Source: Blastocystis hominis | Taxonomy: Eukaryota > Sar > Bigyra > Opalinata > Blastocystidae | Reading direction: 5' to 3' | Assembly (NCBI RefSeq): GCF_000151665.1 | Contig: NW_013171815.1 | Span: 385,153 to 449,152 of the forward strand | DNA: 64,000 nt | In this document: positions 1 to 11,424 of the stretch, one piece after another | Position numbering within the stretch: position 1 is the first letter of the stretch | Layout: each line of letters begins with the position of its first letter | Translations under genes and position numbers: made by a program | The notes under the pieces: generated by a model | What the model was told of the DNA's origin: nothing | Seen by the model: the letters and a program-made list of their open reading frames with translations, nothing else | Database searches by the model: none

Positions 1-1279
1 TTGAGGGTCTTCTGCGCCTATCGTGGAAACGTGGAACCCAAAAAATACCTTCTTTTTGAGGAACGAGCGAACGACGCTCTGCGTGTGCTACGACTCACAA
101 AAAGGGGAAAAGGGGAAACCACGAGCGGATCTTCGGGGTTCCCGACGGTGGTTTCGTGCGGCTGCAGGCTATTGGTGAGGAATTCCCGCGGTTCTGGTAC
201 AGTTCGCGGTAGGATTTGACGCGGTTCATCATGATTTCCTTGACCAATCCGACGTACTGCCGCTTGATCTACGTCCCAGTTTCCCCGTTTCCCCACTTCC
301 TCGAAGGTCTTGGGGATGTGCTTCTTCAGGAAGAGCGTGATTTCCGCGGTTCCGAGGAGTTCGGAGTTCTGGAGCTCCTCCAGGTTGGATTCTGCCGTGA
401 TTTTGTGGACGATTCCGAGCAGATAATCGCGGACACGCGCGCCGCATTGCGATTTCAGGATGTTCAGGTCGCTCCGCACCTCTTTGACCGCCTTGACTTC
501 GGAGGTGGTTACGTGGAGTTCTTCCTGGAATTCGATCGAATGGCAAAAATACCCACGTTTTCAACGTCTTGGGACACGAAGTCCAGCTGGGCGTCGAATT
601 TGTGAAGCGTCGCTATGTATTCATCGTTTATTTCGCCCTGGTAAGGTTAAAATAAGAAGAAACAATGCGCGTACTTCGACGAGCACTTTCACCATGTTCG
701 GATTGATGGCCACCTGATTGATGAAGCCGCGTATCATGCTATCCATTGTTCGGCGATTTTCGAGCTTTTGCGAAATGGCTACGCTGTCGTTCTAGCGATG
801 AATCCAATTCTTGGAGAGCACTTGTAGATTTCGGATTTCGTTTGCGACTCCTGTGAGACTACTCTGATAAGTGTGCAAAAGTGACTGAATTTGTTCGAGA
901 AGCGCGTCACAATCGTTAATCTCTCTACCCCTCAGAATCCATAGCAAAATCCACTTATGAAGCTTTGCAAAGTGCACACTCTCAGCAATATAATCCGCAA
1001 CCGATGCCTGAGAAGCCGCAGTGAGGTCGCTCACGATTTTCTGCTCGTACTCGACTAGATCCACTCCGTTTTCCAGTGCTTCCTTCGCAATATCGGACTA
1101 CACACAAATGAGCCACAGCCACTCCCAAATCCACTACAAACCTGTTGAAACAGCTCCAGCGCATTTTTCATTCCCTCATAATCGACAATTTCCTCGGTCG
1201 ATTCATCACTACTCTCCCCAAATCCATAATCCTCTTCCTCCTCCAGATTGGACTCAAATTGATACTCTTCGTCCTCCAT
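1..1279 (-). CDS. VPS52: GARP/EARP tethering complex subunit VPS52 (3' end outside window)
   Basis: Vps52 is the shared core of the GARP and EARP complexes, which tether endosome-derived vesicles at the trans-Golgi and recycling endosomes. After removing small introns (for example 1098-1141 and the 30-nt 792-821) the protein reads from an acidic N-terminus MEDEEYQFESNLEEEEDYG into the family signature DYIAESVHFAKLHKWI and CDALLEQIQSLLHTYQSSL, then KLENRRTMDSMI, and a later segment SDLNILKSQCGARVRDYLLG that matches the family in order. The ATG at 1277-1279 was chosen because upstream in-frame starts are non-ATG. The C-terminal part continues past position 1, so length and 3' signal cannot be judged. 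DDRGK1 lies upstream on the same strand, ending 68 nt before this start. Confidence 0.85.
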
Positions 1280-1332
1280 AATGCACGCAATCCACAAAAA
1301 TGAAATGTAATCTAGGGTTCCGCGGGAATTCC

Positions 1333-1340
1333 AACAAACA
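1333..1340 (-). terminator. TGTTTGTT poly(A) signal of DDRGK1
   Basis: An exact TGTTTGTT on the minus strand lies 8 nt past the DDRGK1 TAG. With the 4-nt spacing seen elsewhere in this window, cleavage would fall about 3 nt past the stop, giving an almost absent 3' UTR. Confidence 0.7.
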
Positions 1341-1347
1341 AAACCAA

Positions 1348-2224
1348 CTAGAAACCAGAACTAGGCATATCCACAATCCCACTGCAAAGCGCAGTTAACT
1401 TCTTTAAAGAAATGCGCCCATTCTCCTTGATTACCTCGACGATCTTCTGCATCTCTTCTTCCGTCACATAGACAAGCTTTCCTCGATCATCCACCAACAC
1501 AGTGAGTTTTCCTTCATCTTCTAGTCGCTTGATCGCTTCCTCCACTTCCTATCTCTCACTCCAACCTACATCACAAACTTCTTGCGTCATGTTGAATTCC
1601 GATGCGATTTCATCAATGTCTGCGACTTTTCTGCTTCGCAGTGTGTCGATAAACGAGTCCAGTCGCTCCTGATTGGAGAAAAGATCTTCCTTGGCATCGG
1701 TACCTTCGCCCTCCAGTGTGATAAACTGCTCCCACTTCGCGTATTCTTCTTCCTCGCGTCGTAAACGCTCTTCTTCCGCAAGACGAGCTCGCAATTCCTC
1801 TTCTTCTCTCTGTTTCGCGCGCTCCTCTTCCTTTCTTTGCTCTTCTTGCTGTCTTTTTTCTTCGCGAGCCTTTCGCATCTCTCTTTCGTACTCATCGCGC
1901 GCTCTCTTTTCGGCCTTTTCTTTCTTTTTCATTGCTTTTGCCAGTGCTTTCTTGGAGTCTTTTCCACCTCTTCCGTCTTCCTGTAACCTATATTCAAGGA
2001 ATAGCACTCAAAGTACTGGACGAGATCATGAATCTCCTGCTCTATTTCTAAAAAATAAAAATAAACTAGTACCAATTCCAGCGATCCGTTCTTGGTGTTC
2101 ATTAGGAACATCCTTCTTAACGTAATACGAATCTGAATAACTGTACGACTGTAGGTTGCGAATTGACAAATTGCAAGAAAAAGAATGCCATGATTCCTAA
2201 ACCGATAACGGCGACTGCCAACAT
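1348..2224 (-). CDS. DDRGK1: DDRGK domain-containing protein 1 (UFMylation adaptor)
   Basis: DDRGK1 (UFBP1) is an ER-anchored adaptor that recruits the UFM1 E3 ligase UFL1. The start at 2224 gives a short hydrophobic anchor (MLAVAVIGLGIMAFFFLQF). A long charged R/E/K-rich helix follows, then a winged-helix-like C-terminal domain with the eponymous motif in KLTVLVDDRGKLVYVTEEE. Introns of about 25-35 nt interrupt it; the clearest is 1549-1578 (30 nt), which joins FNMTQE to EVEEAIKRLEDEG. It ends at a genomic TAG (1348-1350), immediately before its poly(A) signal. It diverges from TCF25, with 154 nt between the two ATGs acting as a shared promoter. The identification is strong. The first intron borders near 2150 are less certain. 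Confidence 0.93.
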
Positions 2225-2378
2225 CACTAAATCCGACCTACAACGATGAGTCAATCAGGATTACTCATTTACGACGCCATTCTTTGGGTGTAGCTGAAGA
2301 AAATAACAAACAACGAGAATCGGGCCTATTTCGGGATTCTGTATTATCTCCTCGAATACTAACAAAACCGTTCTCCCA

Positions 2379-4600
2379 ATGTCTGCAAGGCAGTTAGCTA
2401 GATTGAGAGCTCTTATCGAAGAGAAGAAGAGAAAGGAAGAAGAAGCTAAACAGATCACACAAGAAGAAGAAGAGGAGGAGGAAGAGGAGGAAGAGGAAGA
2501 AGACAATCACCATGTTTCATTTTCCGTATTGTTATCGAAAAGAACGTGATGTTTAGGCATTTGCCTTTTCGGATGATTCAGATGATTCAGATGAGGACGA
2601 AGAAGAGGAAGAAGGTGAGCCAGAAGAAGAGAAACCTAAAGAAAAACCCAAGGCCGCGCCTAAGAAGCCTGCGGTGGCGCAAGTAACCAAAACCGCTGAA
2701 GAAAAAGAAGCAGAGGACATGGAGTACCTCGATTCGCTATTAAAAGAAACAGAAAAGGAATCATCATCTTCCTTTTCGTGGAATAGACAAGAGGAAGAGG
2801 ACGACGCATATCTAGATATCGGTACAATTCTGTGCATCAACAAAAAGTAATCTCCAAAGTTGCTCCTAATCACCAGGAAATTCAACGATGAAAAAGAAGC
2901 CGACCAGAAATTCGGCCAAGGAGACGAAGACGATGCGGTGGGCCGTGGCCAACGCATCCGCCAGCGCCACATGCAACGCGTGCTCGCTCAGTAGAATCAT
3001 GCAGGAATTGAGACACAGATCGGGCATTACAACCTCAATCTTCATCAATCCAACTCCAGGAAACGTACGTCCTCCCTCCGTGATGGGCGGCGGCTTCAGC
3101 TTTGAGCCTGTGGAAACGCCGTTCGATTTCGACAAAGGCGCGTTGGTGCATTTGGACAACCACGCGACGTTCTATTCGCTCAAAGCATCGGAGGAATATC
3201 AGAGCCTCATCGAGAAGTACAAAGTGTACAAGGCGTCGTACATCGATGGGGACATCGGGGAAATGGCGATCTCCTTCTACCAGAAATACCCCTATCTGCT
3301 CCACGTCGCTTTCGATGTTCGCTTTCGATTCGAATTCCACAGTAGCTCGCTCAAATCATGCTCTTCTACAAGAACGTCGACAACGTTTTCTCCGTTCTTC
3401 ACCAGTACTCCTCCATCATTTTTCTTCCTCTGACTCTTCGTAGATGTCTGTTCATCATCGAGAAGTCGGTGGGCTACAACTTCAATTGGACCAACGGCCA
3501 GGCGCGCTTCCTCTACTCCGAGGCCGAAAACCGGTTCGTTTTTTGCTACCTCCCGATCCTAGAATCATCTACAAAGTATTCCACCTCTATCTGCTTCTCT
3601 GTTCCCGCAAAGGCTGCTTCGAAACGGCTCTCAACGTCGCCCTGCTGCTCTACTCGTTCTTCCCGCAAGCCGATCCGATGGGCTGTCTGCTCCACATTCC
3701 CTTCCTCGCTCTCTCCAGCAAACGCTACGCTTCGATCACCCACATGGCGGAGAGCGGACTCGTTCTCGGCTCCTTCTCGCTGATTCTCCTTCCGAATTGG
3801 TCGTTCGACTACGCGCTGGCGCTTTTCAAGCAGGATCGCAAGGAGAACGCGATGGAAATCATGAAGGAGAGCTTGCTGCGATGGCCGGAAATCGTGCGGC
3901 AGCTCGTCGAGCACTCCGTCTCCGCTCCGATTCGCGCTGATTCGTAGAGTTCGCAGCTGTATGTTCCGTCCCGCGTGAAAGAACACGAGCTGTATTCGCA
4001 CAGCCCCGCGAATGGACACATCGAGCTAATGGAGTTTATTTTTGTGCAGCGCGAAGTGCAGATTTGGAGCCAATCCGAGTCGTGGACGCTTCTGATGGAC
4101 TGCATGAAGGAGCTGGTGGAGCATTTCGATGCGCAGGCGTTCGAAGAGAAGCAGACGCAGCTGCGCGAGAGCTACGAGGAGCTGGAAGAGTTCTTCGATG
4201 AGCTGAACGCGACGGCGGAGATCGAGGATTCGCTGTTGACGGTGGATCCGCAGAGTGAGCGAGCGGAAGGATTGCGAAGTAGACTACACAGATAACATTC
4301 CCGAAGTGGAGCTGCGCGATATCATCGACGATCTGCCGCAGCGGCAGATGGAAGAGCAGCTCAATGCGATGATGGTGGAGAACAACGTGCCGGCGGATCA
4401 CAATCTGTTCCGACTGTTCTTCGAAGCGTTGAATCCGAACATGAACGCGAACGAGCTCAACGATGACGACGTGGCCGCGTTGCAGGAGCAAGTTCTCGAG
4501 ATGATGAATGCACAGAATGGCGGAATGATGCAACAGCAAGCAGGAGGCGAAGAGGAGGCGGAAGTGTGGCAAGAAGATTGGAATTCCGATGACGAAGCGT
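2379..4600 (+). CDS. TCF25: TCF25 / Rqc1 homologue, ribosome quality control factor
   Basis: Rqc1/TCF25 works with the Ltn1 (listerin) E3 ligase on stalled 60S subunits. The start MSARQLARLRALIEEKK opens an acidic, lysine-rich N-terminal region, as in the family. The conserved helical core follows: ATFYSLKASEEYQSLIEKYK, then FYQKYPYLLHV, YNFNWTNGQARFLYSEAENR, and GCFETALNVALLLYSFFPQ with DPMGCLLHIPFLAL. Several introns were removed, including a 28-nt one near 4254-4281. No stop codon is encoded at the natural end. The frame ...WNSDDEA is followed by a single T at 4600, then TTCG and TGTTTATT, so TAA is predicted to be completed by the poly(A) tail. Without that, the frame would run on to 4719, into RPN7 antisense. 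Confidence 0.9.
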
Positions 4601-4626
4601 TTCGTGTTTATTGGCACAAACAATCC
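4601..4626. terminator. Back-to-back bidirectional poly(A) module, TCF25/RPN7
   Basis: The 26 nt between the two predicted cleavage bases read TTCG, then plus-strand TGTTTATT (4605-4612), two bases, then the minus-strand signal TGTTTGTG (complement of 4615-4622), then a 4-nt spacer. Both genes need their cleavage to create a TAA, and nothing else lies between them. Confidence 0.8.
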
Positions 4627-5964
4627 AAACATCCAGCGTCTTCGCAACGGTCTGCACGCGATTCATCAGAATGGTTCCCTTCGTCAGAATCTCGTCGTAC
4701 AATCGCGAGAGCGTCGTGACCGCCTGCGTCTCTACCGTGTCGTTCATCTGCGTCTCATCGTCTCTCTCTCCGCCTACCCGATCGATCTTCGCTTGGATCC
4801 TTCCTTCGGAGATGAATCGCGCCAGCTCGCTATTGATGAACGGCGTTGACACGCCGAAGCTATCCGCCATCGACTGCAGCGTGCAGCTATTCCTCACGCC
4901 TCTCCGCACTTCCGAACCATTTAAAACTATCCAGGAATTGCTGGTACGCCTTCAAACGAAGCTCGCCGATGATGAGCGAAGCGGAGGGCAGAAGATAGGG
5001 ATCCTGCTTCAAAATCGACTCCAAATCCAGCAGAGCGAGGAAGAAGTCGCGATAGCGACACTCATCGAAAGAGGAGAGAAGGTGCTGAAGCGTGGGCATT
5101 TCGAGAAGCGACATTTCGACGTCGGAAGAATTGACGAGATCGCGTTTGATGTTGGATCGCGACTGCGTCATGATCGACGAAATCACCGCGTATTTCACGA
5201 AATCGTTGAACGAAAACACGGAGAACGAGGTGAACGTGGGGATCGTGGCGCAGTACAGCTCGGCCACCTTCGTGAAGTCTTTGGAGAGCATGTAACTCAC
5301 GCCTAAATAGACCTAATGTTGAATCCAAAATGAAAAAGTCGAACGTTCAGACGGTTGCGATGCTCCCAGTCGCCCGACTCTTCCACCATTTTTTGAACGG
5401 TTTTGAGCGTGGAGGTGTACTCGGCGATGCTTTGATGGAACAGATAGACGTCGAGGATGTACATCCAAATGTCCATCTTCATGTTCTGGGACATCTTGTA
5501 GTTGATACTCTTCTTATAGACCTCAACGGCTTTGTCCTTCTCTCCGATCTCGAAATAATAGTTTGCCTAGCAATAAACAAAAAACCTAACTCGCACGATA
5601 TAGAGAAGCACATCAATGATATCATCATCACTTCCGCTCTTTTCAATTTCTTCAAGAGCTTCGCTCTTTTCTTTGATCACGCGGTCATTTTCTTCCTTCA
5701 TCGTATTATACAAATCCACGTCCATCTTATAGTCGAAGTAGTTGCACACTTCACGATAATAGGGAGCCATTTTGCGTTCTTTCACCTTTTCCAGAAGTTC
5801 GTTTTTAAGTGCGATATTTTCTCTGTCAATTGAAAGTTTGAATGAGAGAATCGATATATACATAATCTCACCTCGCTTCTTCTCCTTCTGATAACTAATC
5901 GATAACAAAGCAATCGCACGCCCTACGGATCCCATATATCGTCAATATCCATTTCGATATCCAT
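4627..5964 (-). CDS. RPN7: 26S proteasome regulatory subunit RPN7/PSMD6
   Basis: This is a PCI-domain lid subunit of the 19S proteasome. The spliced product starts MDIEMDIDDIWDP. It contains the family core KMAPYYREVCNYFDYKMDVDL, then SGDWEHRNRLNV, the PCI region with YRDFFLALLDLESILKQDPY, and the C-terminal winged helix with DSFGVSTPFINSELARFI and GRIQAKIDRV. The end ...MNRVQTVAKTLDV matches the family C-terminus (human ends shortly after MNRVQ). No genomic stop is present there: a T at 4627, spacer GGAT and TGTTTGTG predict a poly(A)-completed TAA. Introns are about 27-40 nt. The start is 105 nt from the divergent uL4m ATG. Confidence 0.93.
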
Positions 5965-6069
5965 TCTGTGTGTAGCTTTGACTGATTGAAGAAAGTGATT
6001 GAAAAGTGTTGATTCCAGAAATCTCCACGATTTCCGATTTGGAGGAAACTCAGAAACCGGATATTCGAG

Positions 6070-7145
6070 ATGCTGCGTCACTTATCCAGTGTTTTCAGAT
6101 CTGTAGGAAGATGCCAAGTAAATCAGTTTTCTCCGTTTTCCTAACATTGTAGAACTTGCGTTTGGTTTCTTTGATATCGATGCGAAATATACCAACCAGA
6201 AGTTTGTAACTGATTGATTGCTTTGCTTGATTCATTTAGCTATATCAATTCGGAGAAGGAGTATATTGAGAATCCCTTGATCGACCAGCTCGGGGTTCCT
6301 GCAAATCTGCGTATTGATGATTTCGATCTGTTTGCTGCTCCCAAAGGCAGAGTTTACTCGCACCTTTTTCATTTTCAGACACTCCTTTACTTGACCCGTT
6401 CCTGACTCCCATAAAGCAGCTCCCGATCTTCAATATGAAAACGGGCGAGCAAACAAGCGATTTGGTGACTCTCAACAATCGCGTCTTCGGCATGCCTCTC
6501 CGCGAAGATATTCTGCAGCGAGTCGTTGTATGGCAGCTCGCAAAGCGTCGCCAAGGAACGCACTGCGTGAAAACGCTGTCCGAAGTGAGCGGGTCGAATC
6601 GCAAGCCGTTCCCTCAGAAAGGAACCGGCCGCGCTCGCCAAGGCCAAAAGCGGTATTTCCCGTTCGATCGCTGCGATCTAGAGCTCCTCAAATGCGCGGA
6701 GGCTACAAACCGATGGGACCGCGACCGCGTGATTACGACTATCCGCTCCCTATGAAAGGCAACTCGATTTTTGTGGTTGTAAAACGCAGTTCGCTCGCTG
6801 GGCTTGCGCACGGCGCTGTCGCTCAAGTGGCAGGAGCAGAGCTTAATCATCGTGGACTCGTGCGAGCTGGAGAGCGCGAAGACGAAAGCGTTGGAGACCT
6901 CGCTGAGCAAAATAATCCAGGACGATTTAGCACTCGTGATCGACGGGAATGAGCGGAATGAAAACTTTGAGTTGGCGTCGCGGAATATTCGTCGAGTTCT
7001 GTACTTGCCGCAATTAGTGGGGCGAATGGAGGGGAGTAATAATGTGTAGGGAGCGAACGTTTATGACATCTTGAAGAGGAAGTATTTGATTTTGAGTTTG
7101 GATGCGGTGAAATTCCTTACAGAGCGATTAACGGACGAGTCGTAG
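6070..7145 (+). CDS. MRPL4: Mitochondrial (MRO) large ribosomal subunit protein uL4m
   Basis: This organellar L4 homologue binds 23S-type rRNA near the exit tunnel. The arginine/serine-rich start MLRHLSSVFRSVGRC fits an import presequence. The core NRVFGMPLREDILQRVVVWQ, KRRQGTHCVKTLSEVSGS, KPFPQKGTGRARQGQKR and RGGYKPMGPRPRDY is diagnostic. It ends ...LDAVKFLTERLTDES with genomic TAG (7143-7145), followed by TGTTTGTT at 7164-7171. Two of its introns (6347-6378, 32 nt; 6759-6789, 31 nt) keep the frame and conserved sequence only if the donor is GC rather than GT. The other introns have GT donors, for example GTGGGG near 7017-7049. Confidence 0.93.
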
Positions 7146-7206
7146 TGGTTTTAGTGGTTTGCTTGTTTGTTTGAAAAAATCACAAATAGTTTGGTGTATC
7201 CATCAA

Positions 7207-10200
7207 ATGCATCTGTATAACCTTACTTTGCACAAGGCATCTTCTGTGCAACGGGTGATTTATGGTACAGCCTCGCTTGCGAGAATGACCGTCTAGGTAA
7301 CTTCAGCTCCGCGAAGGTTGAAGAGTTCGTGATTTCTCGCGGAAATATTATTGAGCTGTGGAGACCCGACGATAATGGAAACATCAACGTGATTTGTAGC
7401 TTTGAGGTGTATGGGTTGATTCGTGCTCTGAAGCCTTTCCGTCTTTCGGGTATCTGAAGTTGGATAACTTGAGCGTAGGAAACAACACAGATTTTGTTTT
7501 GATTGGTTCGGACAGTGGTCGAATCGTTGTTCTAAAGTATGACACAGAAAAAAACACATTTGAAAAGATCCATCAAGAGACCTTCGGAAAAGTCGGCGTC
7601 ATTCGAGGTCTTCCCGGCCAATACCTGGCTGTCGATCCGAATGGCCGTGCCTTCATGATCAGTGGATTTCTCTTCCATGTTTCATCGCTAGGTGCCATCG
7701 AGAAGCAAAATCTGGTCTACGTCCTGAACCGCGACTCCCGAGGCAACGTCACAATCTCCTCTCCCCTGGAAGCCCACAAATCGCAAACCATCGTGCTGAC
7801 CACGGAGGGATTAGATGTCGGCTACGACAATCCCATGTTCGCCTGCCTGGAGCTCAACTACGGCGAGGCCGACGAGGACTCCACCGGAGAAGCCGCCCAG
7901 CAGACCGAGAAGGTGCTCACCTACTACCAGCTGGACCTCGGTTTGAACCACGTGATCCGCAAGTGGAGCAAAACCGTGGAACGCTCCGCCAATCTGCTGG
8001 CCCGCGTCCCCGGCGACAGCGGCCCGGGCGGCGTGCTGGTCTTCGCGGAGAACTGGGTGATGTACTGCAACGAGAACCACCCCGAGATCCGCGCGCCCAT
8101 TCCGCGCCGCGAGTTCCTGCCCGAAAACCGCGGAACCATGATCATCACCGCGGCACTGTTCCAGCGCGAAGTGTGGAAACGTGGAAGGTGTGAGGGGTAG
8201 GGGAACCTGTTCTACTTGGTGCAGAGCGAATACGGAGATCTGTACAAAATCACGCTGAGCTTCGATTCCTCGCACGTGCACGACCTCGTGGTCAAGTATT
8301 TCGACACGATTCCCGCGGCCACGACGCTCCACATCACCAAGAAGGGCTTTCTGCTGGCCACTTCGGAGGTGGGCGACCAGTACGCGCTTCCTTTGGCTCT
8401 CCTCACCGGCAGCTGCTTCTACCAGTTCATCGCGCTGGGCGACGACGACTCCGCCCAGGCCTCCTTCCTGGGCTCGCTGCAGCCCGACGGCTCCGTCCAG
8501 GTCCCCGTCTTCTCTCCGCGCGCGCTGACCAACCTGCGCCCGGTGGACACGCTGCCCTCGCTCTCTCCGCTGGTCAAGATCCACGCGGAGGACCTGCGCG
8601 GCGACGGCACGCCGCAGCTCTTCGCGCTGTGCGGGCGGAGCTCGCGGTCGCAGCTGAAGGTGCTGCAGCAGGGCCTGGCGATCTCGCTGCTGTCGCAGAA
8701 CCCGCTGCCGTACGCGCCGAGCGGGCTGTGGACGCTGCGCGACGCGCGGACGGGGCAGCACCGCTTCATGGTGATCAGCTTCAACAACGCGACGATCGTG
8801 CTGGCGGTGGGGAAGTCGGTGGAGCAGGTGATGGACACGGGGTTCAAGCTCGACGAGAGCACGCTGGCCACCGGCGTGCTCGAGGGAAACAGCTTCCTGC
8901 AGGTCTATCCGGGCGGGTTCCGGCAGATCTTCGAGGACGGGCACACGAAGGTCTGGGAGCCGCCGAGCCGCCGGTCGATCACCGCGGCGGCGATGAATCT
9001 GCGGCAGATCGTGGTGGCGCTGTCGAACGGAGAGGTGCTGTACTTCGAGCTGGACGAGCGATTGGAGTGGGTGGAGCGCGAGAGCATGAACCACCGCGAG
9101 GAGGTCATCTGCCTGGACCTCCCCGCGCTCGCGCCGAACAGTCTGCGCGCCCCGTTCCTCGCGGTGGGCTACGGCGATCGCAGCTGCCGCGTGTACAGCC
9201 TCGCGCCGAACAGTCTTCTGGAGGAGCTCTCCATGCAGGCGCTGAACGCGATGCCGTCCAATCTGACGCTGGACACCATGCGGATGGGCTCCGGGTCGCT
9301 GGCGCGCGAGACGCTTCTCCTCACCGTCGGCATGGAGAACGGCATCCTCATGCGCGTGGAGGTCGATCCGGTGAGCGGGAAGCTCAGCAACGCGCGCAGC
9401 ACGCGGTTCCTCGGACCGCGCCCCGTCCGGCTCTTCAAGATCCTCGCTGGCGGCAATCCCTGCGTGCTGGCGCTCTCCGTGAAGCCGTGGCTCTGCTACT
9501 GCGCCAACAACACGCTGACGCTCACCTCGCTGGTCAGCGACCCGCTCGACCTCGCCGCGCCGTTCTGCAACGAGGACTGCAGCGAGGGCATCGTCTGCGT
9601 GGCGGGCACGAACCTCAACATCATCCGGATCGACGACCTCACGCAGCCGTTCACCGCCACGTCCATCCCGCTCTCCTACACGCCGCGTGAGCTGGTCGTC
9701 TACCCGGGACAGCCGCGCCTGCTCCTCCTCGAGACGGACCACAACGCGTACTCGGAGCTGGAGAAGCAGTCCTTCTACCAGCAGCACAACGTGTCCTACG
9801 TCAACGAATACGACTGCGGCGCGCCCATCCCCGCCGAGCCCGACAAATGGGCCAGCTGCATCCGCGTGGTCGACGCGATCTCCCTGCAGACGCTCGAGCG
9901 CCTGGAGCTCGCGGACAACGAGGCCGCGTTCTCCATGTGCGTCTGCCGCTTCGCGTCGAAGGGCGACGAGCCGTTCGTGGTGATCGGAACCGCGAAGAAC
10001 CTCAAAATCCACCCGCGGTCCTGCAGCCAGGGCTTCATCAGCGTCTTCCGGTTCGTCGAGGGACACTCTCTCCAGCTGCTGCATCGCACCGAGGTCGACG
10101 AGGTCCCCGCCGCGCTCTGCGAGTTCGACGGGAAGCTGGCCGCGGGAATCGGGCGCTCCGTGCGCGTCTACGACCTCGGAAAGAAGAAACTGCTCCGCAA

Positions 10201-10994
10201 GTGCGAGAACAAAGTGGGCGTTTGAGGCGGCTGCGAGCTAGGCGATGCCCCATTTCGTGACGAAGCTGCGCGCGATGGGCGAGCGGCTCTACGCGGGCGA
10301 TCTGACGGACAACGTGTCCTTCGTGAAGTTCCGCAAGGGCACCAATCAGCTGGTGGAGTTCGCAGACGGCGGGATCCCGCGAAGCATCACGGCGCTGGAC
10401 GTGCTGGACTACAACACGGTGGTCTGCGGAGACAAGGGCGGAAACCTCTTCGTGGAGCGCGTCGATCCGAAGGTGGACGACGACATCGCGAACCCGACGG
10501 GCAGTCGAAGCCTGTGGAACTCCGGACTGCTCAGCGCAGCGCCCAACAAAGTAGAGAAATGGAGGTTTTCTTGATTCCAGGCGGAGCAGGCAGCGAGTAT
10601 TTATCTGGGCGAGATCGTGACGTCGGTGCAGAAGACGGTGCTGATTCCTGGAGGCGATGAAGTGGTGCTGTATGGAACGATTTTCGGAACGATCGGCGCG
10701 TTGCTTCCGATGCCGAGTCGCGACGACCTGCATCACTTGATGCACATCGAGATGTACATTCGCAAGCAGGAGCCGTCGCTGGTGGGAAGGGATATTTTGT
10801 CGTGGAGAAGCGCGTACACGCCGATGAAGGTAGGGACGGGGAGCGAGCTGAAGGGTAGGGAATCATCGACGGGAATCTGTGCGAGACGTTCTCGATGCTG
10901 CCGCAGATTAAGCAGGAGGAGATTGCCAATGCGTTGGTGCTGTCGGTTTCGTCGATTGTGAAGAAGATGGAGGATTTGAGAAGTCGTGTTATGT
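7207..10994 (+). CDS. SF3B3: Splicing factor 3b subunit 3 (SF3B3/SAP130)
   Basis: SF3B3 is the three-beta-propeller scaffold of the U2 snRNP SF3b complex, related to DDB1 and CPSF160. The spliced protein starts MHLYNLTLHKASSVQRVIYG and runs about 1.15 kb of codons. It shows GSDSGRIVVL, EKIHQETFGK, SPLEAHKSQT, LDLGLNHVIRKW, IETDHNAY-like LLLETDHNAYSELE, and YDLGKKKLLRKCENK. Small introns (about 28-34 nt) include those in 7251-7282, 8171-8200 and 10211-10242. The coding region is markedly GC-rich, producing long antisense open frames that are not genes. The end ...EDLRSRVM has no encoded stop: T at 10994, GGAC, then TGTTTGTT. Human SF3B3 ends at the same place, which supports a poly(A)-created TAA. 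Confidence 0.95.
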
Positions 10995-11006
10995 GGACTG
11001 TTTGTT
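10995..11006 (+). terminator. Poly(A) signal creating the SF3B3 stop
   Basis: Spacer GGAC (10995-10998) is followed by an exact TGTTTGTT (10999-11006). Cleavage after T10994 plus the tail gives TAA in frame. No other stop is encoded before 11105. Confidence 0.8.
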
Positions 11007-11424
11007 GGAGTCGATCGATTGGAAAGGGTGTGAATAGGCGTTTTTTATTCCATGCCATGGAAATAGTGTTATTTTCGATGTGTTATTCGATAGGAAAACG
11101 TGATTGAAATGAATAGGTTAGGATGATGTGAGATCAATGGAATGCAATGGAATACGCTAAAGAAATTGATGTATCTACCATAATAGTATCACTTGATGGG
11201 TTACAATCATGTCTCTTACAGCAATAAAGCTAAACAAAGTATTATAATAGTATTAATTGTTCAGTTGGTGAAAGAACGACTAGTACCTCAGCAAATAATG
11301 CGGGATTTACAATACTAATAATGACTATTTTACAGATCGTTTATATCGCTTTGTAAGTAAGCTGGTTATCCATAAAATATGAGAAAGGGACAAACAATAA
11401 GAGTCGTACACATTTCACATGTAA
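11007..11424. other. AT-rich intergenic region, no gene seen
   Basis: I see no reading frame or recognisable RNA in these roughly 420 nt. Base composition drops sharply from the GC-rich SF3B3 exons to the AT-rich inverted-repeat island that follows. Confidence 0.6.

Noticed and set aside
4590-4719. Missing stops as sign of stop-codon reassignment
   Set aside because: Other genes end with TAA, TAG or TGA at expected positions, and internal in-frame stops lie in introns. The standard code with poly(A)-completed TAA explains all cases.
8629-9690. 353-residue alternative plus-strand frame
   Set aside because: Out-of-frame shadow of SF3B3 with the same GC-bias cause.
7811-10084. 757-residue antisense open frame on minus
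   Set aside because: It is fully antisense to the well-conserved SF3B3 exons. High third-position GC removes stops; the product is Arg/Ala/Glu-rich low-complexity without domains.
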